Assembly: GCA_937915925.1 (NCBI GenBank)
Contig: CALGGM010000007.1
Location: forward strand, 16,652-80,651
From: an uncultured Clostridia bacterium
Lineage (GTDB): Bacteria > Bacillota > Clostridia > Christensenellales > CAG-138
DNA length: 64,000 bases
Direction: 5' to 3'
In this document: piece by piece, positions 1 to 7,032 of the stretch
Numbering within the stretch: the first letter of the stretch is position 1
How the letters are laid out: each line of letters opens with the position of its first letter
The notes under the pieces: model-generated
The model's database searches: none
The model's input: only the letters and a program-made list of their open reading frames with translations
What the model was told of the DNA's origin: nothing
Program-made: the position numbers and the translations under genes

Positions 1-552
1 CCGACCACGCCCTATACGGATCTGCTGATCGAAATCGACGAGGGATCGGACGATTATATCACCATTCCGCTGCACATCGAAAAAGGAAAGTTCGTCCGCG
101 GTGAAACATGCAACCATTCGATCAGTATCGGAAACGACGGCGTGCTCTACCGGGAGGAGGGGACCGATCTTCTCGGCACGAATATCGGATGGCGTCCGTG
201 TCACGGCGAGCAGTTTATACCGGACGACGAGTGGATCGACGTTTCCCTGCCGACAGAGGCAGATCTGAAGGATTATCGGGAGCATCTGGGAGATTACGGC
301 TGGTTTTTGCAGCTGAAACGTGAAATGCCCTGCACGATCGACGGAGAATCCGCAACACTGCCCGTCGGAACGATCCTCTACATGACACGGTTCCATGAGT
401 CGCGCCTGATCGCCGAGATCCGCACGCTTGACGGCGTGACCGCCGTGCTTACATTCAGCACATTCGAGGACGAGGATAATTACTGGCCGTATACGATCGA
501 CGGCATTCCACAGGACGATTATTTTGAATACGAACTGCTGTATGCGGATTGA
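1..552 (+). CDS. C-terminal part of an uncharacterised protein (5' truncated by window)
   Basis: Frame 1 is open from the first base to a TGA at 550-552, so the gene begins outside the window. The visible 183 residues are acidic and rich in aromatic residues and beta-prone stretches, and end in ELLYAD. A GTG at 142 is an internal codon, not a convincing start, because the frame stays open upstream and reads as similar protein. I recognise no family. It converges on the barnase/barstar pair and shares a bidirectional terminator with it. Confidence 0.6.
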   Translation, partial: PTTPYTDLLIEIDEGSDDYITIPLHIEKGKFVRGETCNHSISIGNDGVLYREEGTDLLGTNIGWRPCHGEQFIPDDEWIDVSLPTEADLKDYREHLGDYGWFLQLKREMPCTIDGESATLPVGTILYMTRFHESRLIAEIRTLDGVTAVLTFSTFEDEDNYWPYTIDGIPQDDYFEYELLYAD

Positions 553-560
553 CGCGCTGC

Positions 561-600
561 ACACAAAAAAGCCGTCGGGGCGATCCCGGCGGCTTTTGTC
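561..600. terminator. Bidirectional intrinsic terminator
   Basis: A GC stem (571-579 with 585-593, one G-U pair, loop 580-584) is flanked by a run of A on the left and T on the right. It can stop transcription from the plus-strand gene ending at 552 and from the minus-strand barstar gene ending at 609. Confidence 0.8.
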
Positions 601-608
601 GTATCCGA

Positions 609-884
609 TCATGACCGATGTTCCATAAAGTGGCAGGCGTAGGGGAGATTGCCGACGTCGGAAAGCACGCGGCGAAGCGGCTCCGCGTAGGCGCCGAGGT
701 TCTGATCCATGATATCGCCGTTGATCAGAATGATCCACACGTCGCGCGAAAGGTCGGTGAGACAGTCGTGCAGCGCGTCGAGGTTGTTTCCGTAGTAGGG
801 AGGCAGGCGCAGCGTGCGCGCGAGATAGCGGTGCGTTTCCTCCTTTGAGGTCATGCGGCGTCCGTCGATGATGATGAATTCCAT
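609..884 (-). CDS. Barstar-family ribonuclease inhibitor
   Basis: The 91-residue protein matches barstar in length and in the diagnostic motif PPYYGNNLDALHDCL (about residues 28-42). In barstar this helix plugs the barnase active site. The start ATG lies one base after the barnase stop, and its GGAGG ribosome site is inside the last barnase codons, so translation is probably coupled. It should protect the cell from the adjacent ribonuclease by forming a tight 1:1 complex in the cytoplasm. Family assignment rests on the motif and context, and is strong. Confidence 0.9.
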   Translation of the reverse strand: MEFIIIDGRRMTSKEETHRYLARTLRLPPYYGNNLDALHDCLTDLSRDVWIILINGDIMDQNLGAYAEPLRRVLSDVGNLPYACHFMEHRS

Positions 885-885
885 G

Positions 886-1512
886 TTATTCCTCCCCGTA
901 TAAAAGCGTGAATGTTTCGTAATGGTCGTCGGTGTAATAGATGAGACCGTCGTTACTGAATACGATGCGCTTTGCGCCGCGGTTTCTCGCGCCGCGCGTG
1001 TCGATGTCGCATTCCGTATAGCTGCGCCCCTTCTTCGCGGGCAGCAGCCCCTCGTAGTTTCCGAAGTACCCGCCGCCGATCGAGCAGCCGGGCGCGTACG
1101 GTTCCAGCGATCCGCCGGTCCATCCGAGCGCCTGCGCCTTGCTCTTCGTGATGTAATTCTTCGGCAAATGCCCGAACAGATGGATATACAGCGCGACCTC
1201 GTCCTTCGTCCAGTATTCGCCGTCCTCCGAAACGGGACACGGCGTGTCGGTCGGCTCCGGCGAAGGCGCTTCCGTCAAAACCGGCGCGGGCGTTTCGTCC
1301 GGCGTTTTTGTTGCATCGGGCGCATCGGTCGGTTCGAGCGTGAAGAGCGGCAGGTCGACGCCGCCCGGCGCAAGGGTGAAGACCGGCGAGTCGATGTCGC
1401 CGACGGGGTATGCGTGCTCGTCTGCGGGAACAAGGGCTCCGCCGCATCCGAACAGGGACAGAAGCAGCAGCACCGAGAACAGCAGCGATAAAATTCGATT
1501 GGAACGTTTCAT
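886..1512 (-). CDS. Secreted lipoprotein barnase-type ribonuclease
   Basis: This 208-residue protein starts with a lipoprotein signal (hydrophobic stretch then LFGCGG). A Pro/Thr/Glu-rich spacer of about 70 residues follows, then a barnase domain (about residues 97-208). Barnase landmarks are present: YITKSKAQALGW, SIGGGYFGNYEG, the catalytic Glu in SYTECDID, the Arg in KRIVFS, and the catalytic His in DDHYETFT. The domain cleaves RNA. Lipid anchoring suggests display on the cell surface, unlike freely secreted barnase. A TATAAT promoter box and GGAGG lie just upstream, and the barstar gene follows directly. The prophage edge is only ~70 bp upstream of the start. Confidence 0.9.
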   Translation of the reverse strand: MKRSNRILSLLFSVLLLLSLFGCGGALVPADEHAYPVGDIDSPVFTLAPGGVDLPLFTLEPTDAPDATKTPDETPAPVLTEAPSPEPTDTPCPVSEDGEYWTKDEVALYIHLFGHLPKNYITKSKAQALGWTGGSLEPYAPGCSIGGGYFGNYEGLLPAKKGRSYTECDIDTRGARNRGAKRIVFSNDGLIYYTDDHYETFTLLYGEE

Positions 1513-1531
1513 AGTGATCCTCCGTAATTTT

Positions 1532-1537
1532 ATTATA
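1532..1537 (-). promoter_or_regulatory. -10 box for barnase-barstar
   Basis: A perfect TATAAT on the minus strand lies 20 bases upstream of the barnase ATG, with GGAGG between. The -35 position holds only T-rich sequence, so the box is convincing but the -35 is weak. Confidence 0.6.
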
Positions 1538-1579
1538 CCACAAACGTGTCGGAGAAAAAAGAGTATTTTTTGGGTGTTC

Positions 1580-1594
1580 CGGGACCGGATTGTC
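1580..1594 (+). repeat. Left prophage boundary repeat (attL or target duplication)
   Basis: The 15 bases cgggaccggattgtc are identical to 41352-41366. Immediately inside the repeat the prophage begins with TG (tgaaaattgcaa). The mirror-image end inside the right copy reads tgtaggttgtaa, matching at 9 of 12 positions. Confidence 0.75.
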
Positions 1595-1606
1595 TGAAAA
1601 TTGCAA
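1595..1606 (+). repeat. Left terminal inverted-repeat candidate of the prophage
   Basis: tgaaaattgcaa at the left edge pairs with tgtaggttgtaa read inward from 41351 (9/12 identical, TG ends). Similarity fades beyond this, so it is a weak but well-placed inverted repeat. Confidence 0.4.
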
Positions 1607-1646
1607 GGGTCTTTTGTGAATGTTCATAATTCGTTTACAATTTGCG

Positions 1647-2681
1647 TTACAATAGCAACAGCTCTCTTTCAAACAGTTCGTTTGGTGTAGCCCATTGCAG
1701 GATTCTGCGGCGATAGTTATTCATCCACGCTTCTAAGCGCCGGATATATCCGGCGCTTACGCGCCGAAAGTCCATCCCCTTCGGAAGAAAACGGCGGATC
1801 ATTCTGTTCTGATTTTCGTTTGAACCGCGCTCGCTCGCGCAGTACGGATGGCAGTAATACACGGTCGTGCGCTTTCCTTTTCGGCGGCAGGATCGTTCAA
1901 TACCTTCGACGTCCATAAACTCGGAACCATTATCGACCGTTATGCTTTTGAATATGCTGCTGAACCGTCGCCCGTACCTGCGTTCGAGCTTATCTATACA
2001 CGCGACGACGGACGCGGCTGTGTGATCCGGCATTTTGAAGATGATCTCCCGGCGTGTCTTTCGTTCGGTCAGCACAAGCAGCGTTGGCTTCGTCTTTTGT
2101 TTTCCGCATACACAATCCATTTCCCAATGCCCGAACTCTATGCGCAGGTCGATCTCTCGCGGACGTTCCTCGATGCTCTTTCCCGCGGCTACACGCGCGG
2201 CGCGTCTGATTGCGCGGTGCTTCCGCTTCTTATCCTTGCCGCCGTTCGGCAGCTCCTTATTCGTGACCCGTAGGAATACGTCCTTATCTATGTAGTTACG
2301 GATCGTCTTTGCGCAAATCATCACAGAGTATTCCTTGCCGCTTCGCTTGATCTCTTCGACAGCTGCTTCGGGCGACATATGCTCCTCCGCGATTAAGCGT
2401 TCGATCTCACGGGCAAGTGCGTGATCGCTGCCGATTTTGAGAGGCGCACCGTGCGTTGCTTTCAGCTCGTCCGCTTTCGCCTGTGCTATCTCCGGAGAGT
2501 AGCGACGAACCTCCAGCAGATCGGAGGTCAGCGCTAAATACTCTCCGCGCTGCAGCTCGCGGTAAATCGTGTTGTGATGTACGCGCAGCACACGAGCGAT
2601 TGCAGGCGCTTTCATGCCGCCGTTATACATACGCTCGATGCGCAGCCGATTGTGCCAAGTCAAATGTGTGTTCATTCCCAT
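1647..2681 (-). CDS. IS30-family DDE transposase
   Basis: This 344-residue protein has the usual IS30 layout. An N-terminal helix-turn-helix (TIYRELQRG near residue 40) is followed by a basic linker and a DDE core: Asp in GHWEMDCV (~188), Asp in ITVDNGSEF (~245) and Glu in ERGSNENQN (~290). It ends in the NNYRRRILQWATPNELF tail typical of the family. The start ATG at 2681 has GGAGG seven bases upstream. It lies outside the terminator of the left phage operon, only 53 bp from the prophage boundary repeat. I cannot find clear 20-30 bp inverted repeats that would define a stand-alone IS, so it may be the prophage's own recombinase. Confidence 0.92.
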   Translation of the reverse strand: MGMNTHLTWHNRLRIERMYNGGMKAPAIARVLRVHHNTIYRELQRGEYLALTSDLLEVRRYSPEIAQAKADELKATHGAPLKIGSDHALAREIERLIAEEHMSPEAAVEEIKRSGKEYSVMICAKTIRNYIDKDVFLRVTNKELPNGGKDKKRKHRAIRRAARVAAGKSIEERPREIDLRIEFGHWEMDCVCGKQKTKPTLLVLTERKTRREIIFKMPDHTAASVVACIDKLERRYGRRFSSIFKSITVDNGSEFMDVEGIERSCRRKGKRTTVYYCHPYCASERGSNENQNRMIRRFLPKGMDFRRVSAGYIRRLEAWMNNYRRRILQWATPNELFERELLLL

Positions 2682-2708
2682 TGCGCTACCTCCTTTTCTG
2701 TGCGTTTC

Positions 2709-2714
2709 AGTATA
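2709..2714 (-). promoter_or_regulatory. Extended -10 promoter for the transposase
   Basis: On the minus strand TGCTATACT (TGn plus a -10 box) lies 27 bases before the transposase ATG. A recognisable -35 is missing, as is common for extended -10 promoters. Confidence 0.45.
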
Positions 2715-2752
2715 GCATATTTCGGTTCTTGTCCGCGATAAGGTAATTGTGC

Positions 2753-2784
2753 CAAAAACAAAAAAAGAGCGCCCCGAAGGGCAC
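2753..2784 (-). terminator. Intrinsic terminator of the phage left operon
   Basis: On the minus strand a GC hairpin (2779-2784 with 2769-2774) is followed by a long T-rich run. It closes the operon after the ADP-ribosylglycohydrolase gene and separates it from the transposase. Confidence 0.75.
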
Positions 2785-2815
2785 AGGGAGTGTTAAACGA
2801 TGTACTATGCTGGGC

Positions 2816-3616
2816 TTAATCCTCGCACGGTTTCGGCGGGTACTTTGCTTCAAACTCGGCAATGATGTCGTGCATCTCAAATAGCAACCAGCGCTCTTCG
2901 AGACGCTTACGAATCCAATCGGGTACGCCATAGTATGCTTCCGCAATCGCTCCGGTGCAGGCGGCAAGCGTGTCGCTGTCTCCGCCGATGCTGATCGCAT
3001 TTCGGATTGCATCCTCGAAACTATTTGCTTCCAAGAACGCAACGATGGCAGGCGGCACGGTTCCTTTGCATGTCTCGTCGAACGCATAGAACGGGCGGAT
3101 GGCGTCAAGCGTAAAGTCAAGGTTGTAGTATTCCTGCATTTTTGCCTTGATCTCGCCCTTCGTGCTTCCGTGCAGCGCCATGAAAGTAGCAACGGCGATT
3201 GCTTCCGCGCCTTTGATGCCTTCCGGGTGGTTGTGCGATATTTCCGTGACGGCTTTGCTCATGCTCATGCACTCGTCAAGCGTCTGCGCAGCCCATGCAA
3301 CCGCGCTTACACGCATGGCTGCACCGTTACCGTAGCTGTTGTACGGCTGCGGATCGTCCGAATAAATCCAATCCTTGAAATGACCGCCCCAGCCGCAATT
3401 CGGATATGGGCGCCCGATCTTTTGCATCCAATAGATGCAATCTTTACCGAGAACGCTTCTGTCCTTGTTCTCCAAAATTGCTTTTGCTATAGCAACCGTC
3501 ATTAACGTATCATCTGTTTTGAAGCAATGAGAATCCAACAAAGTAAATGATTTCTTTTTGATGTTGTGCCATTCAAACCTTGATCCTGCGACGTCGCCTA
3601 CAATAGCTCCAATCAT
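2816..3616 (-). CDS. ADP-ribosylglycohydrolase (DraG/ARH-type)
   Basis: This 266-residue protein starts with the family opening IGAIVGDVAGSRFEW, followed by the metal-binding TDDTLMT motif (~35-41). It has GNGAAMRVS and, near the C-terminus, GGDSDTLAACTGAIAEAYYG with the second metal-ligand cluster. Such enzymes remove ADP-ribose from proteins, nucleic acids or small molecules using two divalent cations. All key acidic residues appear intact. It is the last gene of the left operon and directly follows hammerhead-like copy A. A phage copy fits with the ADP-ribosyltransferase-like region in the giant virion protein, or with countering host ADP-ribosylation; both are inferences. Confidence 0.9.
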   Translation of the reverse strand: MIGAIVGDVAGSRFEWHNIKKKSFTLLDSHCFKTDDTLMTVAIAKAILENKDRSVLGKDCIYWMQKIGRPYPNCGWGGHFKDWIYSDDPQPYNSYGNGAAMRVSAVAWAAQTLDECMSMSKAVTEISHNHPEGIKGAEAIAVATFMALHGSTKGEIKAKMQEYYNLDFTLDAIRPFYAFDETCKGTVPPAIVAFLEANSFEDAIRNAISIGGDSDTLAACTGAIAEAYYGVPDWIRKRLEERWLLFEMHDIIAEFEAKYPPKPCED

Positions 3617-3653
3617 ACATACCAGCTCCTTTCCTGCATATCATACTACACCT

Positions 3654-3709
3654 GCCATCATCAGCGCAAGGCGGTGAACCCTTGCGGACGCCCTCCCGGG
3701 CGTTTCGGC
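3654..3709 (-). ncRNA. Type II hammerhead ribozyme-like RNA, copy A
   Basis: Read on the minus strand: GCC (stem II) - GAAA - stem III (ACGCCC/GGGCGT, GGGA tetraloop) - GUC cleavage triplet - stem I (CGCAAGG/CCTTGCG, 8-nt loop) - CUGAUGA - U - GGC (stem II). This is the hammerhead core in the permutation open at stem II. The predicted cut lies between 3687 and 3686. One unpaired U sits between the CUGAUGA box and stem II. It starts three bases after the stop of the zinc-ribbon gene and ends shortly before the ADP-ribosylglycohydrolase ribosome site. Confidence 0.8.
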
Positions 3710-3711
3710 TC

Positions 3712-4182
3712 TCATTTGCCACTTCGCAAAAGGAACGCTATTGTGGCGGCGGCAACAGCTACAACAATACAGAAGATAGCTTTGATACCATACTTTTTTT
3801 CTCTACCTTCTACGATATAAGCGTGAAGCACATGAAGAATAACCCAAATGACGCCGCCAACAAGAAGCGCTCCGCATCCGTATAGAATGGTATTCAAAAG
3901 CGCCACCCAATAGGTACTCGCACCTCTTGCACCCATGACGCCGCCTGCTGCAAAAGCAGCAGCCACCAAAAGCAAGGATCTTTCATCCTTCTCTTGCTTC
4001 GCCCTTTCCAAGTCAAGCAACACGCCGCTTTTGACGTCGCTCAACGGTTCTCCGCAGGACTTGCAAAAGCGATCATCGTTCCCGACCTCGGCGCTGCATT
4101 TTGAGCAGCGCTTTGGAGATTTCGGGAATTCTTTGTCGTACATACTCATGTACACATCGGTTGTCATACCCTGTCTGCTCAT
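3712..4182 (-). CDS. Zinc-ribbon membrane protein
   Basis: This 156-residue protein has a short N-terminal zinc ribbon (CSKC...FCKSCG, residues ~23-43) and a charged segment. Three hydrophobic stretches follow (LLLVAAAFAAGG, a pair around ILYGCGALLVGGVIWVIL, and IFCIVVAVAAATIAFLL). The ATG at 4182 is preferred over GTG at 4188 because AGGAGG lies eight bases upstream. No function can be assigned; the ribbon faces either side of the membrane. It lies between the glutamine amidotransferase-like gene and hammerhead copy A. Confidence 0.75.
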   Translation of the reverse strand: MSRQGMTTDVYMSMYDKEFPKSPKRCSKCSAEVGNDDRFCKSCGEPLSDVKSGVLLDLERAKQEKDERSLLLVAAAFAAGGVMGARGASTYWVALLNTILYGCGALLVGGVIWVILHVLHAYIVEGREKKYGIKAIFCIVVAVAAATIAFLLRSGK

Positions 4183-4203
4183 TCGCACATCCTCCTTTTA
4201 GAT

Positions 4204-5052
4204 TTACCAAGGGTAATCGTCCTCGTATGCACCGTCGTCGAACGCGCTGCTCCGGCACATACCGGAAAGCAGCAGATGCGTTCCGCGAGTGAGAACCGGA
4301 TCGCCGTTCTCGTCGTAGGCATAGATGCGACCGTACACGTCCATGCAATACTCCGCGCCGTCGTGCAGGTTGCCCTTGCTGTCGATCACGATGTCGTCAT
4401 TCAGCGGCAGCATCCTATCCTCCGGCATATACGGCAGCACGAACCTCTCCCATGCGCTTCTGCGTTCGACGTACACGTCCGGGATATAGGACATATTCGA
4501 GTAGTAGCATCCGTCGCCTTCGTCTTTCGTGATCGCGCCTACCAGCTGCACGTCTCCGTTCCCATACATGAACGCGAACTTGCTTCCGGTTTCGACCGCG
4601 ATTTGCGAAAGGATGTCGCTGGTGAACGGACGTCTGATACGCGACAACCTGCGGACGATGTATTCCTGCGTGTCCGAATAGCCCTTCTGCGGTACGATGC
4701 CGTGGATAATTCCATTATGCGCAACCGCGAACCTTGTGTCAAGTACGAGCTTTTTCAGCATCTTGCGGTTGCTCGTGATCGAGAACGGATGCGTGTTGCC
4801 GGGCGTGTTTCCGCCATGTGTACCGATGCGATAGTGCAGCACGACCGGGAGCGCGGTAAGGTCATATTCCGCGGCGATCTCGGAGAGCCGTTTTTCCATC
4901 GCGTCGAAGGACATGAAGCCCTTTTCGATGTGGACGTGATCGTTGACCGCGAACATAAAGCCCGCACCGTCCGGGTTACGTCGGAACATTTGTTCACGAC
5001 GTTCACGCGAGGGGATCGGGGTGTTTTTGGGTGAATAAGCAATGATGCACAT
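4204..5052 (-). CDS. Class II glutamine amidotransferase-like (Ntn-hydrolase) protein
   Basis: Starting at the second ATG (5052, seven bases after AGGAGG) puts Cys at position 2 (MCIIAYSP), as required for the N-terminal nucleophile. Other class II features follow: NPDGAGFMF, HYRIGTHGGNTPGNTHPF and AVAHNGIIHG. The family hydrolyses glutamine to release ammonia. Here the protein is only 282 residues with no recognised synthetase domain, so ammonia (or the Ntn amidohydrolase activity) would serve another enzyme or a different amide substrate. The amidoligase encoded upstream in the same operon is an obvious candidate partner, but that link is inference. Hammerhead copy B precedes it. Confidence 0.8.
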   Translation of the reverse strand: MCIIAYSPKNTPIPSRERREQMFRRNPDGAGFMFAVNDHVHIEKGFMSFDAMEKRLSEIAAEYDLTALPVVLHYRIGTHGGNTPGNTHPFSITSNRKMLKKLVLDTRFAVAHNGIIHGIVPQKGYSDTQEYIVRRLSRIRRPFTSDILSQIAVETGSKFAFMYGNGDVQLVGAITKDEGDGCYYSNMSYIPDVYVERRSAWERFVLPYMPEDRMLPLNDDIVIDSKGNLHDGAEYCMDVYGRIYAYDENGDPVLTRGTHLLLSGMCRSSAFDDGAYEDDYPW

Positions 5053-5081
5053 AATCATACCTCCTGTGCGTTTATTTACCT

Positions 5082-5137
5082 GCCATCATCGGCACGGGTA
5101 GGCAATCTCCCGTGGACGCCCGGAGGGGCGTTTCGGC
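5082..5137 (-). ncRNA. Type II hammerhead ribozyme-like RNA, copy B (altered core)
   Basis: Same layout as copy A on the minus strand: GCC-GAAA, stem III (ACGCCC/GGGCGT, CUCC loop), GUC, stem I (CACGGG/CCCGTG), then CCGAUGA-U-GGC. Predicted cut between 5115 and 5114. Stem I differs from copy A by compensatory changes, which supports the fold. The core box reads CCGAUGA rather than CUGAUGA (U4 to C), which would be expected to weaken or abolish cleavage. It begins at the stop codon of the preceding gene. Confidence 0.7.
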
Positions 5138-5349
5138 TATTTGATCCAGATGATAAAGTGCGGCGGTACAAAAAGGTTTTTGAGACTACCGCTTTTCAAT
5201 TTGAGAAGCAGCATCGGCGTACAATCGCCGCGCAGCATCTCGCGGTCGCTGTCTGTCATTTCGTCCACATCTGCTACGCAAGAGATGCTCTCTACGTCAT
5301 ATATATCCGTAGCGTTGTACGCTTTGGATCGGTAGCATTTAACCTTCAT
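5137..5349 (-). CDS. Small phage protein, unknown
   Basis: A 70-residue protein beginning MKVKCYRSK. The ATG at 5349 follows GGAAGGATG; longer in-frame extensions lack a ribosome site and read as basic nonsense. It has a mixed alpha/beta composition and a run of acidic residues (ADVDEMTDSDREML) in the middle. No family recognised. Its stop codon abuts hammerhead copy B. Confidence 0.65.
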   Translation of the reverse strand: MKVKCYRSKAYNATDIYDVESISCVADVDEMTDSDREMLRGDCTPMLLLKLKSGSLKNLFVPPHFIIWIK

Positions 5350-5353
5350 GTAA

Positions 5354-5728
5354 TCACATCCTTCCGTCGTCGACAGGGGCGAGAAGCTCGTCAACCGTGC
5401 ATTCAAGCGCAAGCGCTGCTTCTTGCATGAAGCTATCACGGAGCTCATTTGTGCGGGTCAGCCCGCCGTCGCTGCTCAGCCACGGGTGGCGACGGGAGTG
5501 CATGCTGGCGAGGTCGAGTGCAGACAGTACGAACGACCGTCCTGTTTTCCGATTCGTGATTGCGTAGTAGTGTTCACATCCGTCACAGTTGCTTTCGCCT
5601 ATCGCGAAGCGATTCGCGCATTCAAGCAGGGATGCAAACGAATTGCTCTCGTACTGTTGTACGTCCGTAACGGAAGACCACAGGTTGTTGACGCACGGAT
5701 TCGTGCTTGTGAGAAAGAACCGTTTCAT
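5354..5728 (-). CDS. Phage protein, unknown
   Basis: A 124-residue protein whose ATG overlaps the stop of the upstream gene (ATGA), with GGAGG in the upstream coding region, so it is translationally coupled. A CDGCEHYYAIT segment in the middle resembles a small Cys-containing turn, but only one CxxC is present. The C-terminal half (ALALECTVDELLAPV) is helical. I do not recognise the family. Confidence 0.7.
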   Translation of the reverse strand: MKRFFLTSTNPCVNNLWSSVTDVQQYESNSFASLLECANRFAIGESNCDGCEHYYAITNRKTGRSFVLSALDLASMHSRRHPWLSSDGGLTRTNELRDSFMQEAALALECTVDELLAPVDDGRM

Positions 5729-6654
5729 GCAATCGCCTCCTTTGCGTCGAGCTTTGCCTGTACCTGCTTTGCGGCGTAGCGTCCGTTGCTATTGAGCATA
5801 CGCTGCCATGCGCCCTGCGACGGCGCCCATTTGAAACCCCACGATTTGAGCAGCGAGCGCGTTTCCTCGTCCGGCTTCTCGTCGAAGACGAATTGAATGC
5901 GTCCGATCTCGGCGTTTTCGACGAGCGTGTAACCGTTTCCGGTGGTCGGTTCCGCGTCCGCCATTTCTGCAGCGCGTTGTGCTTCTGCCTGCAAGGTGGC
6001 GATCCGATCCCGGATGCGGTGAATTTCCGCGTTGTTGTTCGACAGCGCCCAGCTCTCAAACGGAACCGGCGCGGAGCGCCAGCTGCGGGACATATCGGCT
6101 TGCAGCTGCCGGCGCTGTTCGTCGGTCAATTCCGGGCAGCCCTCCAGCGTCTTGTGCTTGCGGTAGTAGGCGTTTACCGCCTTCATGTGTTCCTGCGCTT
6201 TTTCTCGCGCTTCGAGCTTCGCGGTCAGCTTCTCGATTGCATTTTTGTCGTCGGACATGATCCCGCCCATGCCGGTGCTGCGGATGATGTCAATAATGCC
6301 CTCGATGCGGTTGTACTCCTGCATATTCTTGTCTCTTGCGGCGTTCTGCTTCTCCTTCGCCCGAACCGGAAAGTTTGCGGGTCCGGCGATCATAATGGAC
6401 GGAACGCGGGCGTCGATCTCGTTTGCCCGGTTGAGGTTGTCCGCAAGTTTGCGGGCGTAGCTGTCCAGCAGCGCGTCGATCTTCGCGTGGTACTCCGTAC
6501 CGACGCGGCGCTTCTGACGTTCTGCGATCTCCGCGGCGTCGTCCACCATGCGGCGGTATTCCGCTGTAGCGGAACCTTCTCGGTAATCCGAAAAGCTGTT
6601 CGCTTGCTTCGCCCTTCTGGCGGCATTCTCGTTGATCTCGTAATACTTTTGCAT
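5725..6654 (-). CDS. Conserved mobile-element protein of unknown function
   Basis: This 309-residue protein starts at MQKYYEINE (ATG 6654). It is largely helical and charged, with long coiled-coil-prone stretches. It also contains the segment SIMIAGPANFPVRAKEKQ and a C-terminal segment WGFKWAPSQGAWQRML, both of which I have seen in uncharacterised proteins of phages and conjugative elements. No catalytic motif is evident. It may bind nucleic acid, but that is a guess from composition. It sits in mid-operon, coupled to the 124-residue gene downstream. Confidence 0.7.
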   Translation of the reverse strand: MQKYYEINENAARRAKQANSFSDYREGSATAEYRRMVDDAAEIAERQKRRVGTEYHAKIDALLDSYARKLADNLNRANEIDARVPSIMIAGPANFPVRAKEKQNAARDKNMQEYNRIEGIIDIIRSTGMGGIMSDDKNAIEKLTAKLEAREKAQEHMKAVNAYYRKHKTLEGCPELTDEQRRQLQADMSRSWRSAPVPFESWALSNNNAEIHRIRDRIATLQAEAQRAAEMADAEPTTGNGYTLVENAEIGRIQFVFDEKPDEETRSLLKSWGFKWAPSQGAWQRMLNSNGRYAAKQVQAKLDAKEAIA

Positions 6655-6697
6655 ATCGTGTCCCTTCTCCCCGTCATGCCGGTAGGGCAGCGCTCTT

Positions 6698-6943
6698 TTA
6701 GAATCCGTAAGCCGAAAAGTACAGGTCTCTTGCATTACGGATAACCTCGCTTTTAGCAGCGAGAGAATCCCAATCTGCGCTCACGCACCTGCCCATAGCG
6801 CTCGGCAGCTCGCAAAGGAGCTTATCAAGCATCGAAACGCCGTAGGCATCGCGTGTGTTTTCGAGCAGATCGACGCCGCGTTTGTGTAGGTTCAGCGTGA
6901 TCCCGTCGCCGGGAACGATGATCTTGACTTGCGAATCCAGCAT
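6698..6943 (-). CDS. Small phage protein, unknown
   Basis: An 81-residue protein, start ATG 6943 with GAAAGGA upstream, immediately after hammerhead copy C. It opens with a short beta-rich segment (VKIIVPGDGITLNLH) followed by a helical region. No family recognised; the 5' extension of the frame overlaps the ribozyme-like RNA and is not coding. Confidence 0.65.
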   Translation of the reverse strand: MLDSQVKIIVPGDGITLNLHKRGVDLLENTRDAYGVSMLDKLLCELPSAMGRCVSADWDSLAAKSEVIRNARDLYFSAYGF

Positions 6944-6961
6944 CGTGTTCCTTTCTCGCCT

Positions 6962-7027
6962 GCCATCGTCAGCGTACAGAGGCGATCCTGTACGGACACA
7001 AGCGGGCATTGCCCGCCGTGTTTCGGC
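6962..7027 (-). ncRNA. Type II hammerhead ribozyme-like RNA, copy C
   Basis: On the minus strand: GCC-GAAA, a longer stem III (ACAC/GTGT, internal bulge, then GCGGGC/GCCCGC), GUC, stem I (CGTACAG/CTGTACG), CUGACGA-U-GGC. Predicted cut between 6995 and 6994. All catalytic-core positions match the hammerhead consensus apart from the extra U. It follows the amidoligase stop codon by five bases and precedes the 81-residue gene. Confidence 0.8.
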
Positions 7028-7032
7028 TGTGC

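Noticed and set aside
1595..2760. Simple stand-alone IS30 insertion inside the prophage
   Set aside because: Not excluded, but no convincing inverted repeats or short target duplication were found around the gene, and its position at the exact prophage edge argues for a role in the phage; kept as the competing hypothesis.
6655..6697. Possible fifth, degenerate hammerhead copy
   Set aside because: The gap has a short TGCC/GGCA hairpin and a tail similar to the others, but no GAAA, GUC triplet or CUGAnGA, so it cannot be called.
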